Shown piece by piece: positions 25,124 through 34,791 of a stretch of 56,633 bases of DNA (the first letter of the stretch is position 1; every line of letters begins with the position of its first letter). The notes beneath the pieces are model-generated. The model saw only the letters and a list, made by a program, of their open reading frames with translations. It did not search any database and had not been told where the DNA came from. A program made the position numbers and the translations under genes. Source of the stretch: Prevotella sp. UBA2754 (GTDB lineage Bacteria; Bacteroidota; Bacteroidia; Bacteroidales; Bacteroidaceae); contig DEJG01000009.1 of NCBI GenBank assembly GCA_002353295.1, positions 482 through 57,114 on the forward strand. Reading direction: 5' to 3'.

Positions 25124-27730
25124 TCAAATCACCTCGATTTGTTTGGTTTCTATCCAACCTTGTTTACCATCATCGACACGGATTTCCTTCCAACCCTGCA
25201 TCGAACCGTCTGTAATGGTGACACGTGTCCCTTCATGTAAAATAAAAAGATCGGTACCATTTTTCGAAGGGGTGCTCTTGACTGTTGCTGCCGTCGTCAT
25301 AATGACAGCTCCTGTACGGTGCGTTAATTTACGTTTCTGCTGGAAAGCAAACAGATTACTAGACAAGAAAACTATCAACAACAGCAGAGCGCCAAAAAAG
25401 CCCACTTTACGCAACCATATCTTATCAGAGAATAAATAGAACAACACCAAGATGATGGCTATGGCAAGAGCTATAAGTGCTGTGCGTGCCCATGCATCAA
25501 CACTCATCAGATTGACCAACGAGCGATACCACGTGACGAAGAACATTTCAGACTCAGGCGTAATCTTATCAATGGTCTTCGAACGAGCCATCTGAAGATT
25601 GAATCGGATATCAGCATCACCTGGTGAAAGAAGCAGAGCACGTTCATAATTGAGTACGGCATGCGACATCTGATCCGTGCGATAATAAGCATTGCCAAGG
25701 TTATAATAAAGTTCAGCACTAACACCTCGTTTCAATAAAGCCTCGTAATCGGCTATAGCTTGCTGATACCGTTCCTGAGAATATGCACTGTCGGCTTGCT
25801 GCTTAGTAACGGTATTTGCCGTAAGAGGCAAACAGAGAAGCAGGAAAATTACTGCTGTAGGGGTACGACGAATATGTTTTTTCCCTTTCAAAAAGTCTTC
25901 AATCTTCATAATTGCTTGTATGGCAGCATCATATACTTTATTCATATTGCCACTGGCATCACCAGGAGCATAACGGGCAAACTCACACTCGTCAAGGGCT
26001 CCGATGAACAGGCTAACAGTCTCGGTATCAACTCCACGTTCAATGAGCTGCTGACTAATATTTTCACGTGAAAGCTGAGTTACCGGCATATCCAGTTTAT
26101 CACCCACATAACCCCATAGGGCACGCAACACTTCATCGTAGAACTCACTTTGCTTCCCTGCTTTCAATAATTTATCAGCCACACGGAGCCGGCGTACAGC
26201 CACCTTATTCGCACGTTTACCACGCATCTTTCCGATGTTGGCATTCTCCATAGCACGATGGCGGAAAATGATAAACAAAGAAATGAACACTATGAGCAAA
26301 ACAGCCAAACATATCCAATAAAGTACAGAGCCGAAGAACGACTCATCAACAGCACGAAGTGGTGTGTCTTCGGTTTTGATATAGCGAATATCTTTGTTCA
26401 ATTGTTTCACATCCTCACTGCTGAAGCTAGACACACCTGACGAGCCATCACCCTTAGCGACATCAAGGGTAAAGGGCTGTGAGCGAAGCGTCTTATAACT
26501 GTTTGACTGAGTATCGAAATAAGTAAATTCAACAGGAGGAATCTCATATTTTCCCTGATGACGGGGTACTACGAGAATGTCATATACCATACTACCTTCA
26601 ATACCATTGGTAGTCAATTTCGTTTTATCTTCTATCTTGGCATCATACTGATCGAAATCCTTTGGAAGATTGACAACAGGTTGTTTAATGAGTTTCAAAT
26701 TGCCAGTACCACTGACTATCACACGGAATGTAATGGGGTCGTTGGCTTTAACGTCTGTCTTATCCAGTTGAGCAGATAGGGTAAAATGACCCACACCTCC
26801 AGAGAAATTTGAGGGACGCTGAGGTAGCGGATCAACGGTGATGGTTAGTCCTGGGGCCTTGATTTCTTTCTTTACCTCCATATATCCAGAACCACCATTA
26901 AAAAATGCTTCGAAAGGATCTACATTACGGTTCTGCAGTACGACCATACCTTCATAAGTGATACTGGGAATTTCAAGTTTACCCGTAGTCTGCGGGAACA
27001 TAACATATTGTTGCCATGTAACAGTTCGATATGGCCGTCCGTTGAGCGATTCTATCTTAAAGCTCTTCTCTTGGGGAAGCGGAACTTCACGAGTGTAGAA
27101 GCTCTTCAAATCGGGCATCTTACCACTTAAGGAAGTCAGATCAACAAGTGTGTAGACTTTATAGGTCAGCAAAATGGGTTCTTGCTCGTGTACATGACTT
27201 TTATTAGCACTGACCTTGATAAAAAGATCACTACCAGAAATATGACTTCCAGCGGCACGCATCTGTCCTCCACCCTGCGAACGCTGTCCACCACCACTAT
27301 TTCCTTGTTGAGCAGTGCCAGACACTTTGATATGTAACTCATTAGAATGAAGCGTCTTACCTTTAACAGAAGCATGGGCTGCGGGAATGGTATACGAACC
27401 ATTCTTTGTTGCTGAAAGGATATAGGTATAGGTAACAGATGTAGAACTGGATGTATGTCCGTTTACCATCTGAAAACTGGATTGCGTGGAAGTGCTAGGA
27501 CCCATCAAAACCTCGAAAGCATCAGGGATATTACCTGCTCGGAAACCACTGACATCGTCTGTATTAATGGTATAAGTCAATCTGAACTGCTCACCCACAG
27601 CCACCTGAGCTGGTGCTTTACCCTTAATTTGCTGGGCAAAAGAGAGTATAGGTAAAAAGGTAAAAAGGTAAAAAGGTAAAAACCATTTCACCACCCCTTG
27701 TACCTTATCATATGTCATTATATTCATCAT
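25124..27730 (-). CDS. batD: BatD-BatE fusion protein
   Basis: The 868-residue protein has a signal peptide (KWFLPFYLFTFLPILSFA), a BatD region of beta domains (to ~430) and a membrane helix (VLYWICLAVLLIVFISLFII). A cytoplasmic stretch to ~615 follows. Then comes a second hydrophobic segment (TPTAVIFLLLCLPLTAN), tetratricopeptide repeats (~635-715, YYNLGNAYYRTDQMSHAVLN), two more helices and a C-terminal SH3-like domain (~805-868). The second half is what is elsewhere a separate BatE. Bat proteins are linked to oxygen tolerance and envelope integrity. The signal-peptide codons contain four 8-bp repeats (27651-27682). The start could also be at 27718. Confidence 0.85.
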   Translation of the reverse strand: MMNIMTYDKVQGVVKWFLPFYLFTFLPILSFAQQIKGKAPAQVAVGEQFRLTYTINTDDVSGFRAGNIPDAFEVLMGPSTSTQSSFQMVNGHTSSSTSVTYTYILSATKNGSYTIPAAHASVKGKTLHSNELHIKVSGTAQQGNSGGGQRSQGGGQMRAAGSHISGSDLFIKVSANKSHVHEQEPILLTYKVYTLVDLTSLSGKMPDLKSFYTREVPLPQEKSFKIESLNGRPYRTVTWQQYVMFPQTTGKLEIPSITYEGMVVLQNRNVDPFEAFFNGGSGYMEVKKEIKAPGLTITVDPLPQRPSNFSGGVGHFTLSAQLDKTDVKANDPITFRVIVSGTGNLKLIKQPVVNLPKDFDQYDAKIEDKTKLTTNGIEGSMVYDILVVPRHQGKYEIPPVEFTYFDTQSNSYKTLRSQPFTLDVAKGDGSSGVSSFSSEDVKQLNKDIRYIKTEDTPLRAVDESFFGSVLYWICLAVLLIVFISLFIIFRHRAMENANIGKMRGKRANKVAVRRLRVADKLLKAGKQSEFYDEVLRALWGYVGDKLDMPVTQLSRENISQQLIERGVDTETVSLFIGALDECEFARYAPGDASGNMNKVYDAAIQAIMKIEDFLKGKKHIRRTPTAVIFLLLCLPLTANTVTKQQADSAYSQERYQQAIADYEALLKRGVSAELYYNLGNAYYRTDQMSHAVLNYERALLLSPGDADIRFNLQMARSKTIDKITPESEMFFVTWYRSLVNLMSVDAWARTALIALAIAIILVLFYLFSDKIWLRKVGFFGALLLLIVFLSSNLFAFQQKRKLTHRTGAVIMTTAATVKSTPSKNGTDLFILHEGTRVTITDGSMQGWKEIRVDDGKQGWIETKQIEVI
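27651..27682. repeat. Four tandem 8-bp repeats in the BatD signal peptide
   Basis: GGTAAAAA is repeated four times without interruption. On the coding strand the units encode part of the hydrophobic core of the signal peptide. Eight is not a multiple of three, so a change in copy number would shift the frame. Confidence 0.85.
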
Positions 27731-27757
27731 CTACAGTTTTTTTCTTTTTTACTATTC

Positions 27758-29464
27758 TTACCAGTTTTTCTGTAACTTACGATTTTGCTTCTGATGCTGA
27801 GCTTTCTTGATACGCTCTTGTGTATTCTTTTCCTCCTGCATCGCTGCATTCAGTAACTGCTCAGCATTTTCTTTACTCATCTGAGGTTTTTGCTGCTGTT
27901 GCTGCTGATCCTGCTGCTTCTGCTGTTCTTGCTGCTTCTGCTGGTCTTGTTTGTCTTGATCTTTATTTTTGTCTTTATTGTCTTTTTTGTCCTTGTTTTG
28001 TTTATTCTGCTGGTTCTGCTGTTGTTGTTTCTGCTGTCGTTTACATAATTCTAGATTATAACGAGTTTCATCGTCATTAGGATTGTTACGCAACGCCTCC
28101 TTGTAGGCCTCTATTGCCTCACCATACATTTGATGTCCCTGACAGATAACTCCGATATTATGATAGGCATACGAACGACGTTTTGCATTCCCTTCTAATT
28201 TGGCAGCTTGCTGATAATGCTCAATAGCTGCAGAATCCTTCTTTTGTGCCAACAGGGCATTGCCTAAATTATAAAGCGCCTGCGGATTCTTGGCATTACG
28301 CTCTATCGCCTTTCGGTAATCAACTTCAGCCTCTGCATACTTGCCTACACGGAACTGTTGATTACCACGACGGATAAAATCACGGTCACTCTGAGCCTGT
28401 GCCGATACAACAAAGAAAAGCAAAATCACAGCAACAGACTTTTTACGATTGAAAAGATGAATGTTCTTAAGATGTGGATTTTTAATTTCCAACAGACAAA
28501 TCTCGGCTATCAAAAGTAACAGCACAAGAATACCTACAGCCTGGAATTGTTCATCATAATCACTATAGACTGTACTGGAGATTTCTTTCTTGGCCAACTT
28601 ATCGAGTTCTCGATTAAGCTGTTCTTGCGCATTACTGTTGTTCTCGACATGAATATAAGCTCCTCCGCCAGCTTCTGCAACCTGACGACACATCTCTTCG
28701 TTAAGCGCCGTCATCACTGTTGCACCTGTATTATCTTTCATATAATCATGTGTGCCCTCAACAGGGATTGGAGCTCCCTTAGAAGAACCAATACCCAACA
28801 CATAGACACGCATTCCTTTGTCTTTTGCTTCTTGAGCGGCTTCAAGAGCTCCACCTTCATGATCCTCACCATCTGTGATGACAATAATAGCTTTGCCCAC
28901 ACCTTCCTCTTGGGTAAAACTGTGCGTAGCCATGTTAACAGCTGTTGCAATGTCGGTTCCCTGCGTTTCAATCAACGAGGGCTCAATGCTACTGAGAAAC
29001 ATTTTCGCTGAAACGAAATCACTTGTAATCGGTAATTGAACGAAGGCCTCTCCAGCAAAAACAATTAAACCAATCTTGTCATTAGTAAAGTGATCGACCA
29101 GATTCTCCACCATCATCTTGGCACGCAACAGGCGACTAGGTGTCACATCCTCTGCCAGCATTGAATTGGATATGTCAAGGGCGATGATTGTTTCAATACC
29201 TGTACGCTTCTCATGACTTATCTTTGTACCCATCTGAGGGCGTGCCAGCAGCACGATGAGTAGCGCCAGAGCAGTGAGAAGCAAACAGAATTTCGCCAAT
29301 GGGCGTATGCGCGACACATCGGGCATCAACTGGCGTACTAATTCTATATCACCAAAACGACGCAACCTTCTGTGCTGAAGAGTCACCATCCACCACCGAA
29401 TGAGTGCCAGTAATGGAATCAGCAACAGTAAATAGAGATATATCGGATCTTCGAATCGAAACAT
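27758..29464 (-). CDS. batB: BatB-BatC fusion: VWA domain membrane protein with TPR region
   Basis: Residues 8-24 and 57-74 are membrane helices. Residues 90-290 form a von Willebrand A domain with MIDAS residues DISNS (97-101) and an Asp in ITDGED (~198). A third helix spans 308-326. A signal-peptide-like segment (KKSVAVILLFFVVSAQAQ, 341-358) then begins a TPR domain (360-475), followed by a Gln/Lys-rich low-complexity stretch (475-528). The second half corresponds to BatC. The Bat system is associated with aerotolerance. It is cotranscribed with batA upstream and batDE downstream. Confidence 0.88.
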   Translation of the reverse strand: MFRFEDPIYLYLLLLIPLLALIRWWMVTLQHRRLRRFGDIELVRQLMPDVSRIRPLAKFCLLLTALALLIVLLARPQMGTKISHEKRTGIETIIALDISNSMLAEDVTPSRLLRAKMMVENLVDHFTNDKIGLIVFAGEAFVQLPITSDFVSAKMFLSSIEPSLIETQGTDIATAVNMATHSFTQEEGVGKAIIVITDGEDHEGGALEAAQEAKDKGMRVYVLGIGSSKGAPIPVEGTHDYMKDNTGATVMTALNEEMCRQVAEAGGGAYIHVENNSNAQEQLNRELDKLAKKEISSTVYSDYDEQFQAVGILVLLLLIAEICLLEIKNPHLKNIHLFNRKKSVAVILLFFVVSAQAQSDRDFIRRGNQQFRVGKYAEAEVDYRKAIERNAKNPQALYNLGNALLAQKKDSAAIEHYQQAAKLEGNAKRRSYAYHNIGVICQGHQMYGEAIEAYKEALRNNPNDDETRYNLELCKRQQKQQQQNQQNKQNKDKKDNKDKNKDQDKQDQQKQQEQQKQQDQQQQQQKPQMSKENAEQLLNAAMQEEKNTQERIKKAQHQKQNRKLQKNW

Positions 29465-29476
29465 ATATGAATAATT

Positions 29477-30475
29477 CTAAGGTAATTTTCTAAAAATAGT
29501 TATTCTTAACAGTATCTCGAGCAATAGCATCAAGATGGCAGCAATGGCAAAAGGCTGATAGGCCTCATAGCGCTTGCTATAGGTCTTAACACTCAATTTT
29601 GATTTTTCTAGTTTGTCAATCTCTTTATAGATGTTCAGCAATTCCTTATTATTTGTTGCGCGATAGAAATCACCCTCAGTCGCAGTTGCGATCTCACTAA
29701 GGGTCTTACTATCAATCTCAACAGGAATATTAACATACTGCACGCCACCAGCTACAGGCATAGGATATGGAGCCACTTTATTGGTACCAACACCAATGGT
29801 ATAAACGCGAATACCCAAGCTCTTGGCTATCTCTGCAGCCGTCATAGGTGAGATGTCACCACGATTGTTACTACCATCTGTCAGCAGGATAACAACTTTA
29901 CTCTTAGCCTTTGAGTTCTTCAATCGACTGACAGCATTGGCAAGTCCCATTCCGATAGCGGTACCATCTTCTATCAAGCCACGTGTGGCTAAATCTGTAC
30001 GGACTCCATGAAGTAGATTTAGCAACGAGGCATGATCGGTAGTCATGGGACATTGAGTAAAGGCTTCACCTGCAAAAATTGTGAGTCCGATATTATCGTT
30101 GGGACGACCTGCAATAAACTCTGCAGCCACCTGCTTTGCAGCTTCTATGCGATTGGGGCGCAAATCTTCTGCCAACATAGAGCCAGAAACGTCCATTGCC
30201 AACATAATATCGATACCTTCAACCGACTTATTATTCCAGGAATAATGTGTCTGGGGTCTGGCCAATATTAATATTAACAATACAAAGACTGCCAGACGGA
30301 GAATCAACTGAATAGGCATCAGCGTCACTTTCCAACTGCGTGGCGCATATCTATAAGCGTTGGTATCGCTCATTCGCATTGTCGGTTCTGTTTTTTTTCG
30401 ATACATCAGATACCATATGATATAAGGTATCAGCAGGAGCAACAAAAACAGATATTCTTTATTCGCAAATTCCAT
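29477..30475 (-). CDS. batA: BatA: VWA domain membrane protein
   Basis: The 332-residue protein has an N-terminal helix (YLFLLLLLIPYIIWYLMY), a second helix near 60-75, a VWA domain with the MIDAS motif DVSGS and the later LLTDGSNNRGD, and a C-terminal helix (FAIAAILMLLLEILLRI). This is the BatA layout, lacking the TPR part of the next gene. It acts at the inner membrane, probably together with BatB and MoxR. Confidence 0.9.
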   Translation of the reverse strand: MEFANKEYLFLLLLLIPYIIWYLMYRKKTEPTMRMSDTNAYRYAPRSWKVTLMPIQLILRLAVFVLLILILARPQTHYSWNNKSVEGIDIMLAMDVSGSMLAEDLRPNRIEAAKQVAAEFIAGRPNDNIGLTIFAGEAFTQCPMTTDHASLLNLLHGVRTDLATRGLIEDGTAIGMGLANAVSRLKNSKAKSKVVILLTDGSNNRGDISPMTAAEIAKSLGIRVYTIGVGTNKVAPYPMPVAGGVQYVNIPVEIDSKTLSEIATATEGDFYRATNNKELLNIYKEIDKLEKSKLSVKTYSKRYEAYQPFAIAAILMLLLEILLRITIFRKLP

Positions 30476-30490
30476 TGTTCTTTGATTTTA

Positions 30491-31561
30491 TTACATGACG
30501 CCCGTAAGAATCATTATCCGATAGACGACAAAAACAAGTAGAAGCAAACATGACACCACGATGATGCCTATTGCCCACTTTAGAATTCGACGCGCTTTCA
30601 TTGTACGTTGGTCTGCCTCTGAGATTTGCGGTTTCTCTTCCTCGACAACAGGTGTCTCAATCTTTGTTTGATTGATAAACTCAATGGCATTGACCAAATT
30701 CATATCATTCTCATTAATCAGAGTTGAATACTTGGCAAACTTCACGAGGTCGGCTGTGGTAAAAAGCTGGCTCAATTCGTCAAGAGACTTTTGATCGCCA
30801 TCACGTGTCAGACGTTCAATAATCTCACTGCTTGTCATCTCCATCGCTGAGAAATGGTAACGCTCCTCTATGTAGCGACGCAGAGTATCAGTAAGTTTAG
30901 TATAGTACTCTTTCTGGTTGTCGGAAGAGACCATCTTGTCGGCCTTAATTTGTTCAATTTCCTGCATAGCTTTCTGATGAGGTAACAAGCGTTTCACAAA
31001 CTTAAAGCTCTTAATAATAGGCTTATTATCACGAAGACGCATATAAAGATAAGCTACTAACGCCCATAAAACTAACACTAAAACACTCAACCAGAAAAGC
31101 AACGACCAGTCGCTCCACTGGAAAGGATTGTCTTGAACGTCTTTAGGACCAAAATACTGATTCATCTTCGTGGTGTCAACTTCCACCTCCAGCACTTTCA
31201 ATGCAAGACTCTTGCTCTGATATTCCTTGCCATTCACTTTAACTTTAAAAGGAGGGAGATAATAAAGATTACCATCAAACGATGTTAGTGTATAGATACG
31301 CGACAGACGTTGAGATTGATCTATTGTTTCTTTCTGTTCTTCACTGACAGCAAGCACCTCAACACCAGGAGTAAATTGCTGGCGGGACTTAAAAGTAGGA
31401 AAAACAACTGTGGCATCAGCGGGCGTTGTAGCCGTCAACGTAACATGTACCTGCTGACCGATAAGCATCTGGATAGAGTCTATCCTTGCCTCTACCGAAA
31501 CCTGTGCCATGGTAATGACCACAGTGCATACAAAACTTATCAGTAATATAATTCGTTTCAT
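30491..31561 (-). CDS. Bat-operon membrane protein of unknown function
   Basis: The 356-residue protein has a signal peptide (MKRIILLISFVCTVVITMAQ) and a BatD-like beta domain (VEARIDSIQMLIGQQVHVTL, to ~140). A membrane helix (WSLLFWLSVLVLVLWALVAY) is followed by a cytoplasmic helical region with LRRYIEERYHFSAMEMTSSE, and by a last helix near the C terminus. Similar proteins sit between DUF58 and batA genes in other Bacteroidetes. It may be a partner of the VWA proteins. It abuts the DUF58 gene directly. Confidence 0.75.
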   Translation of the reverse strand: MKRIILLISFVCTVVITMAQVSVEARIDSIQMLIGQQVHVTLTATTPADATVVFPTFKSRQQFTPGVEVLAVSEEQKETIDQSQRLSRIYTLTSFDGNLYYLPPFKVKVNGKEYQSKSLALKVLEVEVDTTKMNQYFGPKDVQDNPFQWSDWSLLFWLSVLVLVLWALVAYLYMRLRDNKPIIKSFKFVKRLLPHQKAMQEIEQIKADKMVSSDNQKEYYTKLTDTLRRYIEERYHFSAMEMTSSEIIERLTRDGDQKSLDELSQLFTTADLVKFAKYSTLINENDMNLVNAIEFINQTKIETPVVEEEKPQISEADQRTMKARRILKWAIGIIVVSCLLLLVFVVYRIMILTGVM

Positions 31562-32431
31562 TTAACTGCGTTGTTTAAAGAGCATCAACAGATGTTTCAC
31601 AAAATCATCATTCGTGGCTATACTAATCATATCTACATTGCTCTTGTTCATAGTCTCACGGAGCTGTTGCTGACGAGACTTCCAATAGTGCTCGTGGGCC
31701 TTACGAAGACGATAGCTACTGGTATCGATATACTGTTCAAAACCCGTTTCTGCATCTACAACTCGCATCAATCCCACATCTGGTAACTCCTTGGCACGCT
31801 GATCGTAAACCTGAACAGCCACTACATCGTGCTTACGGTTACATATCTGCATGGTTTGTAGAAAATCCTGCTGAACATAGAAATCGCTCAATACAAATGC
31901 AGTACAACGACGTTTGGCCACACTGGTGAGAAATTCTAATGCCTGTTTAATATCTGTCCGTTTACTCTCAGGTTTAAAATCCAACATTTCTCGGATGATA
32001 TACAAGATATGTTTGCGACCTTTCTTGGGAGGGATGTATTTTTCGATATGATCGGAAAAAAACACCACACCAATTTTATCATTGTTCTGGATGGCACTGA
32101 AAGCAATGGTGGCAGCTATCTCGGTCACCATATCACGTTTCATCTGTTTCTGAGTACCAAAATCGAGTGAGCCGCTGACATCAATCAACAGCATCACTGT
32201 CAGTTCACGCTCTTCTTCGAACACTTTCACATAAGGGCGATGAAAACGGGCTGTCACATTCCAATCAATATCACGCACATCATCACCATATTGGTATTCG
32301 CGCACTTCACTAAAGGCCATACCACGCCCCTTAAAGGCAGAATGATACTGACCTGCGAAGACGTTAGCACTTAATCCGCGTGCCTTGATCTCTATCTTCC
32401 GAACTTTTTTTAATAACTCTGTGGTTTCCAT
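31562..32431 (-). CDS. DUF58 domain protein (VWA-like)
   Basis: The 289-residue cytoplasmic protein has the DUF58 core GRGMAFSEVREYQYGDDVRD followed by IDWNVTAR, and a VWA-like MIDAS region LLIDVSGSLDFG. Members work with MoxR ATPases. It overlaps the moxR stop by one base and precedes the Bat genes, which is the standard order. Confidence 0.9.
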   Translation of the reverse strand: METTELLKKVRKIEIKARGLSANVFAGQYHSAFKGRGMAFSEVREYQYGDDVRDIDWNVTARFHRPYVKVFEEERELTVMLLIDVSGSLDFGTQKQMKRDMVTEIAATIAFSAIQNNDKIGVVFFSDHIEKYIPPKKGRKHILYIIREMLDFKPESKRTDIKQALEFLTSVAKRRCTAFVLSDFYVQQDFLQTMQICNRKHDVVAVQVYDQRAKELPDVGLMRVVDAETGFEQYIDTSSYRLRKAHEHYWKSRQQQLRETMNKSNVDMISIATNDDFVKHLLMLFKQRS

Positions 32432-33426
32432 TAAGGAACTTCAACCTTATTAATAATCTTCGAAACAATCTCCTCACTCGTCACATTGCTTGCCTCAGCT
32501 TCATAAGTTAACCCTATACGATGGCGCAAAACATCGTGAGCTACAGCACGAATATCCTCAGGAACAACGTAACCGCGACGCTTAATAAAAGCGTATGCAC
32601 GAGCTGCCTTAGCTAAATTGATAGAAGCACGAGGACTGCCACCAAACGAAATCATATCCTTCATGTCCTTCAATCCATAACGTTCAGGATAACGGGTTGC
32701 AAAAACGATATCAGCAATATACTGTTCAATCTTCTCGTCAATATATACTTCACGAACCACCTCACGAGCTTTCAATATCTCTTGAGCAGTTGTTACCGGA
32801 GTAACTACAGGAAGTGCACCAACTATGTTTTCACGGATAATACGTTTCTCTTCTTCCAAAGTGGGATAGTCGATGACTACTTTCAACATAAAGCGATCCA
32901 TTTGAGCTTCCGGCAAAGGATAGGTTCCTTCCTGCTCTATAGGATTTTGGGTGGCCATCACAAGGAATGGAGAAGGAAGATCAAACGTTTCCTTACCTAT
33001 AGTCACCTGTTTTTCCTGCATAGCCTCCAGTAGTGCGCTTTGAACCTTTGCTGGCGCACGGTTAATTTCATCCGCCAGAACGAAATTAGCAAAAACAGGT
33101 CCTTGCTTAACCTGAAACTGCTCGTCTTTCTGTGAATAAATCATTGTACCCGTCACATCTGCAGGAAGCAAGTCTGGTGTAAACTGAATACGGCTATACG
33201 AAGCATCTATCAGTTGAGCTAGCGTTTTTATTGCTAGAGTCTTTGCCAAACCAGGCACACCTTCCAATAAAATATTACCATCACTCAATAGTCCAATCAA
33301 TAAGGAATCTACTAAGTGTTTTTGTCCTACTATCACACGATCCATGCCTGTTACAAGATTTGTAACAAAGCCACTCTGTTGTTCTATCCGAATATTCAGT
33401 TCTCGGATATCAATAGATTCTGCCAT
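32431..33426 (-). CDS. MoxR-family AAA+ ATPase
   Basis: The 331-residue protein has Walker A EGVPGLAKT, Walker B FVLADEINRAPAK, sensor 1 ATQNPIEQEGTYPLPEAQ and a C-terminal lid with GGSPRAS. MoxR proteins are thought to act as chaperones for VWA-domain partners, here DUF58 and BatA/BatB. It lies 25 bases after the MBL-fold gene and probably shares its promoter. Confidence 0.93.
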   Translation of the reverse strand: MAESIDIRELNIRIEQQSGFVTNLVTGMDRVIVGQKHLVDSLLIGLLSDGNILLEGVPGLAKTLAIKTLAQLIDASYSRIQFTPDLLPADVTGTMIYSQKDEQFQVKQGPVFANFVLADEINRAPAKVQSALLEAMQEKQVTIGKETFDLPSPFLVMATQNPIEQEGTYPLPEAQMDRFMLKVVIDYPTLEEEKRIIRENIVGALPVVTPVTTAQEILKAREVVREVYIDEKIEQYIADIVFATRYPERYGLKDMKDMISFGGSPRASINLAKAARAYAFIKRRGYVVPEDIRAVAHDVLRHRIGLTYEAEASNVTSEEIVSKIINKVEVP

Positions 33427-33451
33427 AATTCTTTATATTTTATTCATTAAG

Positions 33452-34255
33452 TCAAACAAGTTCATAAATACCTGTCGGCGTTGTTCTCTTGAGAACTTCC
33501 ATCTTAAGGTCGACACCAACGATGATACCATAGTCACGAAGCAAACTCTCCACAGTTTTACGAGCCAATTCTGGATGATTATTCTCTTCGCTTAAATGAC
33601 ACAGCCATACATAACGCAATTGCTCTGTCATGTTCTCAACAAGGGCTAATCCACACGAACGATTGCTCAAATGGCCTGTTGCTGATAGTATACGCCCTTT
33701 CAAGAACTGTGGATAAGGCCCGTTTACAACCATCTCTTCATCGTGGTTGGCTTCAATTACCAGATAGTTAGCTTTTGTAATGAACCCCTTCATCTCGTCG
33801 GTCACACTACCTGCATCAGTAATGATGACAAAAGTAACACCTTCAGCCTCTATCATATAACCTACATTATCACTGCTGTCGTGAGGAACAGCAAACGGAG
33901 TCACCAGAAAGTCGCCAACACGGATAGTTTTACCTTTTTCTACAAATCGTTTCATGTCAGAGGCTACTTTCTGTTGTACACAATAATTCTTCATCATACC
34001 CTCATGCACTTTTTCTGTAGCATAGACAGGCACATGATAATCTTTACTAAAGGAACCTACAGACTTGATATGGTCAGCATGGTCATGAGTGACCAACACG
34101 TGGTGCACTTGCGACAGGCTAAGTCCGTAATCCCTAAAATTCTTTTTCAGACCTCTTATTCCTACTCCGATATCTATCAAAAGTCCATCCGTCGGGGTCA
34201 TCAGCATATAGCAATTACCGCTACTGCCGCTTCCAAAGGATATAAATTTCAGCAT
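33452..34255 (-). CDS. MBL-fold metallohydrolase (YycJ/WalJ type)
   Basis: I choose the start at 34255 (MLKFISFGSGSSGNCYMLMT) because the family begins with this strand; the seven codons upstream are unlike it. The 267-residue protein has the metal motif THDHADH, a DAGSVTDEM segment and EANHDEEM. YycJ-type proteins are exonuclease-like or regulatory hydrolases; the substrate is uncertain. A TACTTTTG box ends 18 bases upstream, so this gene probably leads the Bat operon. Confidence 0.87.
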   Translation of the reverse strand: MLKFISFGSGSSGNCYMLMTPTDGLLIDIGVGIRGLKKNFRDYGLSLSQVHHVLVTHDHADHIKSVGSFSKDYHVPVYATEKVHEGMMKNYCVQQKVASDMKRFVEKGKTIRVGDFLVTPFAVPHDSSDNVGYMIEAEGVTFVIITDAGSVTDEMKGFITKANYLVIEANHDEEMVVNGPYPQFLKGRILSATGHLSNRSCGLALVENMTEQLRYVWLCHLSEENNHPELARKTVESLLRDYGIIVGVDLKMEVLKRTTPTGIYELV

Positions 34256-34273
34256 TTTAGTTAATATTTTGTG

Positions 34274-34281
34274 CAAAAGTA
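34274..34281 (-). promoter_or_regulatory. Promoter -7 box for the MBL-moxR-bat operon
   Basis: TACTTTTG on the minus strand, 18 bases before the MBL start at 34255. Confidence 0.5.
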
Positions 34282-34304
34282 ATAAAAAGTTAGGAGTTTT
34301 TCCT

Positions 34305-34312
34305 TATCTTTG
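34305..34312 (+). promoter_or_regulatory. Promoter -7 box for the small lipoprotein at 34339
   Basis: TATCTTTG ends 26 bases before the chosen start. An alternative ATG at 34315 would lie at or before the transcription start. Confidence 0.6.
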
Positions 34313-34338
34313 CAATGTTTTATGATAATTTTAAACTT

Positions 34339-34791
34339 ATGAAATATTACTTTTCACTTTTTCTGAGTATTCTGATGATTTCTTGTCAGTTTCATGAAAA
34401 CGATCAGACCTCTGTTGTAGACGAACCTCTGAACAAATGGGCTAATGCCTATTTTAACTTTGATTACAAAGAAGCACTAGAGTACATGACACCAGAAAGC
34501 GGCAAATGGGTTCGTTTTGCCGCTTCGAATATAACAGAAAAAGATATCAATTATATTAAGGAGCATCCTATGGAAACGATGATAGAAATTACTCATAAAC
34601 AAATGACGGAAGGAGACACACTATGTAACACAACGATTCACGTATCCAAGTTCATTCAACTTGGAATAGATGCCGATAATAATCAAGTGGTTGATGATGC
34701 TGATTTTCAGATACAGCTGGTAAAACGTGATGGTGACTGGCTCATCAAAACGGAAGGCCTACCGCGAAATGGAATGCAAAATCGCGACTAA
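34339..34791 (+). CDS. Predicted lipoprotein of unknown function
   Basis: Starting at 34339 (MKYYFSLFLSILMISC) gives a lipoprotein signal peptide with the lipobox Cys at residue 16. The 150-residue product then has a compact alpha/beta region (EPLNKWANAYFNFDYKEALE ... QLVKRDGDWLIKTEG) reminiscent of DUF4878/NTF2-like lipoproteins. It probably sits at the outer or inner membrane face. Its 3' end overlaps the convergent TamA-like gene by 47 bases. Confidence 0.75.
   Translation: MKYYFSLFLSILMISCQFHENDQTSVVDEPLNKWANAYFNFDYKEALEYMTPESGKWVRFAASNITEKDINYIKEHPMETMIEITHKQMTEGDTLCNTTIHVSKFIQLGIDADNNQVVDDADFQIQLVKRDGDWLIKTEGLPRNGMQNRD

Noticed and set aside
27870..28040. Microsatellite-like CTGCTG/TTGCTG tract
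   Set aside because: It encodes the Gln/Lys-rich linker of the BatB-BatC protein. Its units are interrupted triplets that keep the frame, so it is a low-complexity linker rather than a switch.
34745..34791. 47-base convergent overlap of the lipoprotein and TamA-like genes as a frameshift artefact
   Set aside because: Both C termini look natural (the barrel ends in VGLPF and the lipoprotein ends after a strand), so the overlap is probably real.
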